Below, in pieces: positions 20,701 through 33,000 of a stretch of 64,000 nt of DNA. Every line of letters starts with the position of its first letter. Position 1 is the stretch's first letter. Under the pieces are notes generated by a model, which did no database searches, was not told the DNA's origin, and worked only from the letters and a program-made list of their open reading frames with translations. The position numbers and the translations under genes are program-made. Source of the stretch: Nephrocerus scutellatus. Lineage: Eukaryota > Arthropoda > Insecta > Diptera > Pipunculidae. The DNA is taken from NCBI GenBank assembly GCA_947095585.1, contig OX352763.1, positions 114,307,908 through 114,371,907 of the forward strand, written 5' to 3'.

Positions 20701-21077
20701 AATAATAACTTATTAAGAACACATGTAATCGCCTGAATGTAAACACACTACGAAAAGGAAAATAGTTTCCCGTCAGTTTGGCCAACAAAAAATAAATAAA
20801 TTTTTGACACATTGGCCATCGGCAATTTGGCATCGAGGAAGCTTCTCCGTCCATCGACATTTCAATAATTTCCATTTCTTTTCATTGCTTCGTTGATTTC
20901 AGCGTATTTAAGTGATTGTGAACTGAATTGATTTATATGAAACAATCAAATATATAAAAAATACACAATATATTGATGTGAAACTAATCTGCATTTTGTT
21001 TTTTCATTGTATACATCGTGTATTGTGTATTCAGAAAAGATTGAAAATTCTGCAATCGAAGCAGCAGCAAATCCAAC
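20701..21077 (+). promoter_or_regulatory. upstream region and 5' UTR of zinc-finger gene
   Basis: Precedes the ATG at 21078. The AGCAGCAGCAAATCCAACATGG context is an acceptable Drosophila-type start site. The transcription start is not marked by a clear TATA box. Confidence 0.35.
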
Positions 21078-24000
21078 ATGGAGGACGAATTAATTTTGAA
21101 GCAGCCAATGGATCGGCGAATTGTAGGTGATAATAATAGTTTGCCGCCAGGTCCACCGGGAGCCGAGAATGATGTTGCAGAATATGGTAATTAATTTTTT
21201 ATTTAGTTATTTAATTTTTTTAGAAGTAAAATTAATAAAATTATATTATAATAATTGTTCTATTTGTCTAAATAAAGATACCAAGCCAAAGTTGTCTGTT
21301 TCCAAGGATACTGGCCGTAGTAGTAGCACAACAAGCAAGTCTAAGCGTCGTTCACCGTCTGGCAGTCCACCACCGCCGCCGAAGAGAAAATCGCAATCCC
21401 GTGGACCCCGTTCCCCTCCGCGTGGCAGACGTACTCCATCACCACGAAATCGCGGAGGTGGTAGCAATCGATATGGTCGCGATTACAGCCCAGATCGTCG
21501 CCGTGGCTACGGAGGAGGTAGAGGTGACCACAGAATGCGTCGTTCTCCAGATCGAAATAGGAATCGGTCGCCTCGTGATCGTATGGACAATCGTAGTCGC
21601 AATGGTCGTGGTGGCAATCGATTCCGTGGACGTCGTAGCAGTGTCAGCCGTAGTCGGAGCCCATCGGCGCCACGTGGACGAGCACGCTGGTCACCAAAAA
21701 AAAAACCTAACTCACCACCTGTACCGCCAGCACCAGAATTGAATTCAAACAGTCAGTACAACGTTCCGCCAAATATGTACACTGACGCTTATGCTGCATA
21801 CAACCAATATGGACCGCCACCAACAACGTTTGGACATCCCGATTATGTGGGTGCACCACCACAGGCATTTAACACGGCCTATCCACCGCCACCTGCATGG
21901 GGAGTTAATGTGGCACCTGGTAAGGCCTTTTTAATTCTCATGTAATGTTTTTCTGTTCTATTTGTTTATTTTTTAAATTCTTTATATAAACTTCGTGTCG
22001 GTATTTGTTGGGTGGCTGGTGGATTCTTGTAATCAATTTATAATTCACTTCTTAAAGCCCGATTTTATTCAAACTTTGCATACATGTGTATCTCCGATTA
22101 CAGAATTTACATTTACATCCAAGTCTATTTGAATAATAATCTACTTTTTAGTCGGTGTAGGGTATAGTTGTAGCAGCAGTGGTAGTGTAGCAGTGGTAAC
22201 CTTGATTGCCTCTCTGAAGCTATTGAACTCCATGGACCACGCTATAATAATATCGTAATGGGAGATTTTAACACTAATTTATTAAACCCAATGATGCTTT
22301 ATTCTGTTACTCATTTTTTCACTTGAGTTGGCTGTAGCATTATCGACTGTCGTCAGCCCTCACACTAAAAATTCCATCTCAAGAATCGACTTTGTCATTG
22401 CGAGTAATTCATCTCTCCTTAAATACCATGCTAAACAATTCTGGGTACCTCACAACTCTAATACCTTTATATTCCTTTCACTCGACTTACCCAAACCTAA
22501 TACGACTCTCATTCCATTATCGTGATAACTCCAATCTGAACCTAAACTCAATTTTATCAATTATGCTGACTTAGATATAATCTTCGAATTATCCGATATC
22601 GATTCTCTGGTCACTAATTATTGTTGGCCTTGTTTAATCTCCACATCGCTATTCGTATTCGCCGAGTATTAGCTAAGACATATCCTTGGATGTCCCCCGC
22701 AATTTCTCATGCCATAATACTTAGGAATTTATCTTTTTGTGCCTTCAATGAATCTCGTTCTGATGTCCGTTGGAGAACTTACTGTAGATACCGTAACAAA
22801 GTTACTTCATTAACAAGACGCTCAAAGAGAAAATAAAGTAATTCGATCTTTAATCCCAACCAACATCCTAAGCAACTTAGGAGTAAAATCCGTGTTGTTA
22901 ATGCCAACACTGATCCTAGTTCCAATATGCGTAGTCTTGTTCCTGAAACGGGCAATTCTTACTTCGCATCCTTACTAAAGGCCCCTGCTCCCCGGTATTA
23001 TATAACATTGAGCCCAGTGGTACCTTGCAGGCTCATTCATTTAGGAACGGAACTTTAGTCTAGATGACCTTTGGCGAGCTGCATAATCAATTACCTCTAA
23101 CTCTATTGGCTTTAAAGTTTGTAAAAATAGTATTTTCTCCCTACGCTAAACATCTTTTGCACATTATGAATTTCGTGCTCACTACTTACTTTTTCCATCA
23201 GTTTGGAAACGGGCCTTAGTCATTCCCATCGCAAAAATAAAAAATGCTTCCTGGAATATTACTGGGGTCGCATTACCACATACGTGACTGAATAATGTTG
23301 ATTTGGAATGATCGCTTACGTGAACGAGTGACGAGTAGTGACCATCCCAATGTAAATACTCGATCCCTCGTTAACGTATGGATTTCATTCACTCGTCAAC
23401 TGATGTCGTAATTCGACCCCTGATCTTAGACAACATTACTCTTGTCTCTGATTTCAATAATCAAAGTATTCTGATTCATTCTCGGATCACCGTTTCAATC
23501 AATTTTGCTTAGATGATGAATCCCGTTGTCAACCTGCCTTCAGGAACTATTCGGAAAACCGATTGGCTCAAATACAGAGAAACTAACGAGAGCTTAACTG
23601 TTCACTCTTAAAAATCCCCTTCAGCACTAATAAGTTTTATTGCAAAGTCAGGGAACTCACCATGGCTTTCGACAAAGCACTGTCTTCCTCCTACCCCTCT
23701 TACTCGTCCTAGAGGCAAGAAAAGACCACATTAGTGGTCATCTGAATTGGGACAGCTCAAAAACAGCTGCAGAAAACTGTTCAACTTCGACAAAAGCTCA
23801 AGGAAAGAGACAAACTGGAACGCCTACAAAGCATTCCTCAAAGTTTATAAAAAAGAACTAAGAAAAGCCTAGCGTTTATCCTGGAGACTCTTTTGTGAAA
23901 AAATAGAAGAGTCCTCCGAGGTTTAAAGGCTTCGGATTTATGGAGAGAAGAGAACGTGGTTTTCATACCCAAAAGCAAGCAAATGCTTTCACGTCAGTCC

Positions 24001-27000
24001 AAAAGATCTCAGACCTATCGGTCTGCCATCATTCCTTTTAAAAACCTTAGAAAGACTGATTGATATCCATTTACGCAATAGTATACACAAAGACTTCTGT
24101 CTAATGATCAACATGCCTGTTGTAACGGAAACAGCTCTACATACGTAAGTGAGTTCTATTGAATATTCACTCCACAATAAGGAGTTTACAAATGAAGCAT
24201 TACTGGATATTAAAGGCGCTTTTAATCGCAGCTGCATTGTCGGCTTTGAATGTAGACGACTCACTTGGTGAACTAATTAATATTCAGCTTACAAGACGCA
24301 TCATTAATTCAAAACAGTCTGTGGCGAACGCCGCAAGGTGGAGTTCTATCCCCCTTCTATGGAACTTAGTGGTTAACGAGCTGCTGATATACCTGAAAAG
24401 GGAGGGCGGCAGAGTGATCGCCTCTAATATTGCCGTTTCAGGAAAATACCTTAATACCCTGAAGGAACTCTTACAGAATGCTCTTAACAAGCTTACTAAA
24501 TGGGAAGATCGTTGTGATCTGGGAGTAAACCCCCACAAAACAGAACTTGTTCTCTTCACTAGAAAATATTAAATTCCACATGTTGACCACCCCTCTATCT
24601 TTGACATTTTCTATGTATGAGCAGAGCTCTTCGCACCACACCCTCCGCTGCACTAGACATACTGTTCAACCTAACACCACTCGACATCTTCAACAAGTTG
24701 CTGCTAGCACGGCTTTTTGCCTCAACGTATCCTCCCAATGGATAACAAATGAATTCGGACACTCCTCTATTCTGAATTCATTCAGGGCTCCACCAGGAGG
24801 TATAGACTACACCATTCCGCAACTACATTTCAACAACAACTTCCGGGTACCATCTACTCCAAATCACTCTGGGAAGAAGGTGCTATCTCGGAAGATGAAT
24901 CAATCAGTTTTTATACTAATAGGTCAAAAACTGATGATGGGGTAGGCGGAGGTGTTTTATAAAAAAGGCTAAATATAAGTCTCTCTTTTCGTCTTCCTAA
25001 TCACTGCAGTGTTTTTTAAGCAAGAAATCACTACTGCTTTATATACAGACAGTGCCTCAACTATGAAATGAGCTTTGCACTGTCTGACTCTATTACTAGA
25101 ATTTTTTCGCTTGATCCATCCACTTCCTGAAATCGTCATTGCTGGCGATTTCAATGCACACAATTCTAGTTGGCTTCGCCATTCAGGCTTAACAATACCA
25201 CCGAGAAGGGATGTTAAGTTATTTGCCGATTTCACTCAGCTTGTGAATGAGCCCACTCGAATTCCAGACATTGTCAGTCATAAGTGGTATCAGCTAATTT
25301 CTCGTTGTCAAACCACACAGTTAAAGGCGAAACTGGGATTGCCTCAATAATTTCTTTGGAAGCTGTTAAGTTGCTACTTAATGCAAATAGCAGTGTGGAT
25401 GCCATTTCTGATACGATCGCTAGTATAATCCAAAAGGGTATGCGACAGTTTCTCCATATAGGACAAAGTGTATAAAACCGAAGGAAAATGCTTGGCATGA
25501 TTTAAGCTGCAAAGAGGCTACCAGGAACCGAGAGGTGTGCTTTCGGTTATATACAAAAAAACCCAACTGTGGAAAACCGAAACAAATTTAGACGAGTGAG
25601 AAATGATTGCTATGCCTACCTTAGACGAGTCAAATTCGACTTTGACCAGAAACTGAGACAAAAAATACTTCAATGTCCCAAAGGAAGTAACAATTTTGGT
25701 TCATTCGTGCAACGAATTAAAAATACTGCCTCGCCTTCAATTCCAACGCTTATTCACAATGACATTCCAACTGTCAGCTCTATAGACAAGGCCAATCTGC
25801 TTGCTTGGTGGTGGTGGCCTTATCGCCGCCTGTTCTTGCAAGAGTCGAATCCTCTATGGGTGGGGGGGGGGGATTGATTTACCTTTGTACTCGTCAAGTG
25901 GCTAGAGTATTAAATAATCTCAACATTCATAAATCTGCTGGTCCTGATTATATGCCCACTATAGTTTTGAAGGGCGCCGTGGCTCAGTGGAAAAGCGCAT
26001 GGCTACTAGCAGGAGCTCGTGGTTCGAATCCCACTATAAAACCAAAAAAGTTTTTTTTTTGACGGTGTCTCACCTCTCGTGAATGTCTGACAAACGTTCC
26101 GAGAGTAATAACTTGTCACTGAAAACTTCATAGCATAAACGCCGGTGTTCCTCAAGGCTCTGTTTTATCTCCGACACTCTTTCTGATTTTCATTATTGAG
26201 ATCCTATCCGCCACTTATAATCCAACCCATTCTTTCGCTGACGACAGCACTCTTAGCTTTTCATATCATTTCACGCATTCTGCACGCCCCTCTTCATCGC
26301 AAGTGGAACAGGTATGTTCAGCACGTTAAATTCTGACCTTGACAGCATAACAAGGTGGGGGGACTATATAATAACGTTGTATTCAACGCTCCCAAAACTG
26401 GGGTCGAATTACGACATACGTGACTGAATAATGTTGATTTGGAATGATCGCTTACGTGAACGAGTGACGAGTAGTGAATATCCCAATGTAAATACTCGAT
26501 CCCTTGTTAACGAATGGATTTCATTCACTCGTTAACGGATTGCTGGTGGTTATTGGTGACCATTATATCGCAAAAACAATCGAATCGCTTGAAAATCGTA
26601 GGAATTGTCACTGTTGCTTGTCGCTGTTGCTTGTCACTGTTTTATCGCTTTTTCTACAACCGGTGTTCAAGAGAAATATCCAGATGCATCCCGCTCATCC
26701 CGGTCGAACCCATCCGTAATACCCGTGCCACAAATCAAGCCCACGTGTCTACCATTGGGCCTATCTTCGGTCGTACTAACCAATTTAGAGATTTCTTCTT
26801 AAGTCGCACAATAATTATGTGGAATTCTGTGTTTCCGCATTTTTATGATCTGCAGGCATTTAAGACACACGTGCATAGACATCTCATCTTTTCCTCTCCT
26901 TAATTTCCTAACGCCCATGCTGTTCTAATCATTATAATATGCAAAGCCCTTTAGCGTTTTTACATTATTTTTATTTTTTAATTATTATATCACTTATTAA

Positions 27001-30000
27001 TAAATCCTTATTTATTTTTAATCTGAAAATTGCAAACAAGACTATTGGGCTTAAAATTGTATTTGTATATCAATAAATGAAAATAAAAATAAATGAAACC
27101 AATGTAATAAATTTTTCCAATTTAAATTTAGGCGCATATGCCCAACCAAACTGGGGGGTCCAACAGCAGCAGCCGCCACCTGAAGCAGTCATCCCAATGC
27201 AAATGCAACAACCGGAAGCAGTTATCACGATGCAAATGCAGCAATCTCTACCACAACAGCAACAGCAACAACAACAGCCAACGCAGCCACCACAACAGCC
27301 GGTTCCCCCTCAAGTTGCTCCTTCACAAATTGTACAACAAAAGGATATCGCAGTCGTCCCAATCGAAACCACTACCAATTCAACAACTTATGGTATGTTA
27401 TATTATTCTTAATTCCCAGTCCATTTACTCCTGGGCACTATGAGTACGAATATTTATCAATATATTTTAAATTGACCAATCACAACGAAAACTAGCATTT
27501 CCCTGCATATATATGTTTATACAAACATAAATGTGATCAGCAACGTGATTGTAGAGAGTGAGAATGATAATGATTTCAATTTTGAAATCCATCGATGGCC
27601 GTCACACGCGTAAATAATACGATAAGAATAAGAAATTAAATGTATTCTGAACTTTTATTAATCCCCTCAACCCACAAACTTCTTTGTTCTAGCAGCGGTC
27701 GCTCAAGAAGCTGAGAATCAACGTGACGAGCTTAAGAAACAGCGTGCCAGCTATTTGAAAAAAACTGCATCACTAAAGAGGGAACTGAAACTGCTGAAGG
27801 AACAACGCAAAGATTTGAACTCGGACGATTGCCCACCTAGTCCAACGACCAAAGGGTTTCTCGATGAGAACGATAAGCTGCAGGTATGTAGCAGTGGAAA
27901 AAGCTGTATAATAAATTTTTGCTAAAGTGATCGACTGTCAGCGGTGGGAAGTTGTTAATTGGACTTCCCACCGTTTGCGAATGCTTTCAAATTAAGTTTG
28001 AAATTTATTTCTTTTACGTTAGGCTATCAGTAAATTTATGCGTATACAAATCTATTAAAAATATTTTCCACAGCTTATCCATTGTGTAGTGTTGTCGTGT
28101 CCTTAGAGTGTTGAAAGTAAATATGCATATATACAAATATATATATAGTAAACAATGACACACACGCACATGCATTTCTAATGGATTTAGCTACAGAGCT
28201 AAAAAGCAATGTCTGTAGAGAGAAAATTCAAATTGGTTTCCATGCGCACAGTCACAGCACGCTTGACCAGGAAAGGAATAAGTGCCCCAGTGCCGTTTCA
28301 TCGTCTATGTATCGCCTATTTGCCACTGACTGCTGTTAGTTTGTAAATTATCACTACATTACTCTGTAAATTGTCAGCTAAGAATGACTCTCTTAGCTGG
28401 TAATGCTTTTGTAAATAGGCATTTTGTACCGATATCGTTATATATAAAATATATATTTATGTAATTTATTGTAAGATTAAGAATATGTTGTAAAATCATA
28501 TCATTGTAAAACTATAACATGGCAATCCCGGAGAAGACCAATACTTGAATAATCGTGGCCAAGAAGAAACTCAGAGGCTTCTGTTAAAAACTTTTTTTTT
28601 GGATGGAGATATATACTCAGGAGGCACCTTTTAACCCGGACATAATTCTACCCCTTCAATCATCACTACGAATCACCAAATGAACAGACAAAAATGAAAT
28701 TGATAATCAAAATACTTTACATTTCTCCTCGCCAGCACTAATTTCGTTTTTCTCTCTCTGCTTCTGTGTAGAACCAAATCCAGAAAAAGCTCAATACAAT
28801 CGAAAATGTCATTGATATGCTGACGGGAATAATCGGTGAGGAAAATCTCGATAGAGACAAGGATGGAATTGGTGATGGTTCGGCGGCGGCTGGTCGGCAA
28901 AAGAAATCATCGTCGTCGGGTGGACACAAGAAGAAGCGCGTTGCATCTACTTCATCGTCATCCGATGGAAGTTCTTCGTCGTCATCATCAACTTCAGATT
29001 CATCGTCATCGTCATCATCGGAAGACGACGACGATGATAGTTCACCAGAGCGGCTCAAACACAAAGTAATGGAGTCCATGAAATCGAAGCAACGAGAAGC
29101 AACAAAGAAGTTGCAATTGCAAAAGGAAGAAGTCAAGAAGTGAGTTTTGATTGATAGAATTTTGCTTGTTTGAATATCCACTAACTCACATACTTTTTTA
29201 TCGCTTCAGAACTGAGGAAGCAAAGAAACGCTTCAATTATATCTTCTATGATCCAGAAATGCATTGGTGTCAGTCTTGTGATGTTTTCCCAAAGACAGCT
29301 AAGGATTATCTTAATCACATGCATTCCAGAGAGCACATGGAACATACAAGGGGTCTGGATACACCATGGCATTTTGAAAGGGCCAATGATGTTAGTATAC
29401 TGAGAAGTTGTTGCTTCTGATAAAGTCAGACATACAAGTCACAATTTTACATTTTTTCTTCTTCTTTGCAGGAATACCCAACCTTTGAGAATGCACCGAC
29501 AAAACGTACACCCATACGTGGATTGAATTTCTTTGTACCAGCAGCTGCATGGTATTGCAAATTGTGCAACTTCTGGATGGGCGATTTACATTGTGCCTCG
29601 TCGCATTTAAAATCACAAACGCATTCGAATAAATATAATGTAAGTGAAAAATCAATTGAATTCATCATTAGTTTAAATAACTATGGATTTAAGAGTTTTA
29701 AGTTGTAATCTACCGGTAGCATGCCACCTCCCCTTGAATTCAACCGCATTTTTTTATATAAAACTCTGTGACCTGAAAAGATCTATTGTATCATATGGTG
29801 TAACTAACATATTTCTTTTAACTTCCAAACTGTTCGGACGTGTTTTTTCTTCGCTCCAGGCCTGCTAGTTAGGCGCAATTCTGCAATTCAATATTGATTT
29901 TTGCAATTATTCCATTTCTGTCAACTTGCAATATTCGGTCATCCATCGCCGTAATTTGTGTGCTCGGATATAGCTTACGTGACCTATTTTTTTCCAATTT

Positions 30001-33000
30001 CATATTTAATTCTGGTTTACTTGCAAGTTTAGGTCATGGCCGTTATTTTCCAAATAATTTCGCAGTTCTGTGGATACTGTGGATACTACAATTGTGCGGT
30101 TAATGATACCAACGCGGAACTAATTTAGTTGCAATGGTCTTTGTGGTAAATCTTTCCACCACACGTGAGTTGGACTGAGCAAACGGGCTATCGTTTACGT
30201 CAAGGATCTGTCAGTTAACTTTATGTTTTCCTGCTATGAATGCAGTAACATTTCCCTGTCCCATTTAATGCGAGCTATCAGTGTATTAGTGACTCCATTG
30301 CGTCTTTAACGTTGGACAACAACCTATGGTATAAAAAACTTCTTAGCTTCCAGCTATCAAAGCTCGATGACCTTAATAAAAGTTTTGACGAATTCAGCAA
30401 TATCGCAGACAACTCAACAAACCTTGTCAAATCTAAACTAAAAATATATTGACGAGCTACTCACAAGTATTGCCGATGTGTTAAATAATCCCCCAAGTGA
30501 CTCCTCGAACCCCTCTCTTAGAAAAGACTTTTTATCTGCCCTCGACTAAGTCTACCCTTAATTAACGATCACTTAACTAACGATAGCTTCAAATCTTACG
30601 GTCAGTCTTCTTTAGGATGCCATTTATCAACATTTAACGACTCGTTAAAATCTCCTCACTCTGATCTGGAAGTGCATTTCCAAAATCCCAGTGCTGATCA
30701 ACGCCTACTAGAATTATTAGCAAGTAGAATCGACGACTTAGGCAATGAAGTCACTGCTTCCCGAGTCATGATGTGTGACATTGCCGAAGAAATCAAAGTT
30801 ACATCAAACAAACATCAGTCGCACTCCAATTCTATCTAGCTATATCTATAATACTTCCATTTTCACTGAGATGTTAGAAACTGCGTGCACCACCCCGTCA
30901 GAACCGCATTATACTACTCCAGCTTCAATCATTCCATGGGAACCGTAATTTGTCCATTTATTCTAAAGTCCATGGAGAAACTAATAGTCCATTACATAAG
31001 GTCAAACGCACTCCAACAAATCCCGATAAATCCCAGTCAACATGTATATCAGACGGGCAAATCAACTGAAACAGCACTACATGTGCTGACAACCGAAATC
31101 GAAGACACACTTCGTAGCAAGGAAATGTTACATTGAAGGCATTGAAATACAAGGCGCTTTTGACAACACCAGCTTCGAAGTAATTCAAAAACAGGCTAAT
31201 TCAAGAGGGATTGACTCCTCTAAAAGCATGTTATAAAGCTGGAAAATTCAGGCCTCATTTGGCGACGAAAACATCACAATAGCAGTAACCAGAGGATGCC
31301 CACAACACGGTGTCCTATCGCCTCTTCTGTGGCTATTAGTGATGGACCAGTTATTCGACAGGCTAAATAATAACAGCTTAACAAACTTCAGCTATGCAGA
31401 TGACCTTGTTCTAATGGTTAGAGGTAATTACAGGTAAACAGAACGAATGCAATATGCTCTCAAACTAGTAAAAGACTGGTGCAAAGAGGTCAATCCAGAA
31501 AAGATAGTTTGCCGACTTTTCTTAAAAGGAACAAAATAACACTACAATTCCAAGGCAAAAAATGTATGCCAGAAGCCAAATACGTAGCGGTCGTATTTGA
31601 GAGAAAACTGACATGGAACTTCCATATATGTATCGTATATTACGAACAAAACTAACAAAGCTTACCTTACCTGGCAATGCATGTTTAAAAAAACGATCAC
31701 GTATGCGACCCTGATTTGGTGGCCGAAAGCAGAGCAAACAACGACACGCTCAAAACTGAATAAAATACAGAGACTAATTTATCTTGAGTACAACGGGCGC
31801 AGTAAAGACCTGCCCAACGGCAGCCAAAAAACTCCTACTGCTCTCACCCCTGCACATACATATCTTAGAGCGAGGCTGGATCAAGAGCCATAAAACTAAT
31901 AATTCTTAACCAATTTAAAGCAGAAACACCAGGCAGAACACATCAACATCAAAACCAACATAAAATTGGAAAATCTAACTGTCTAACCATCAGACATAAT
32001 GACAAAAAAATCTAATTTCCTAAGTAATTTCTCGATGAGGATACCCGAACGCAGAGCATGCATCCATCTGGTACACAGACGGATCAAAAACAAATACTCG
32101 AACCGGAGCAGTGGTTTAAGCAAGGTGTACCCCAAGGATGGTCCTCTCACCGATACTCTTCACCCACTATATGGCGAAACTCCCCGCACCACATGCAAGA
32201 AAGAGTCCGTAAAGCCAAAGTGGCACTCATCTCAAGTTAAAAAGCCATAGGAAGTAAATGGGGTCTTCAACCGCATATCACTCATTGGCTGCACACAGCA
32301 GTAGTCAGACCTATTCTGCTATACGGTGTGGCTGTTTGGTAGACTGCATTAGATAAAGCGATTAATCGCGACAAACTAAGCAGACTCCAAAGATCAGCTT
32401 GGTTTTGTGTGAGCGGAGCGCTTCGTACAACTCTCTCTGCTGCACTGGACATTCTGCTCGACATCTTCGACAGACAACTGGGTGCAAGCGCTGCTACTCG
32501 CCTCAGAGCAATCTCTAAGTGGACCGTGAATGATTTTGGCCACTCTTCTATCCTGAATTCAGTCAGGACTCCACTTGTCAACTTAGACTACACCATTCCG
32601 CAGCTTTACTTCAACGAAAACTTCCAGGTCACCATCCCCTCCAGGTCTTCTTGGGAGGAATGTATCTACTTGGAAAATGAAGAAATTCTACACAGGCGTG
32701 TCGATGAAGGGGTTGGCGGAGGTTTCTTTTCAAAAAGACTAAATCTAAGTCTCTCTTTCCGTCTTTCTGATCACTGTTGTGTTTTCCAAGCTGAAATCAT
32801 GGCTATTAAGAAAGCCTTGTCTTGGCTGAAGAGTAATGTCATATCTGTTAGGGATATCCACATTTTCTCGGATAGCCAGGCTGAGCTTAAGTCCATGGAA
32901 TCAGTCCCCACAAATTCCCTTCTAGACCGGAATTGCCGATCGTCTCTTGAAAAGACGGCGGAGCATTTTAACATTCACATGTGCTGGGTGCCGGGGCATA

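Noticed and set aside
28738..29181. Minus-strand open frame rich in Ser and Asp
   Set aside because: It is antisense to exon 5 of the zinc-finger gene; the acidic serine tract reads open on both strands because of its composition.
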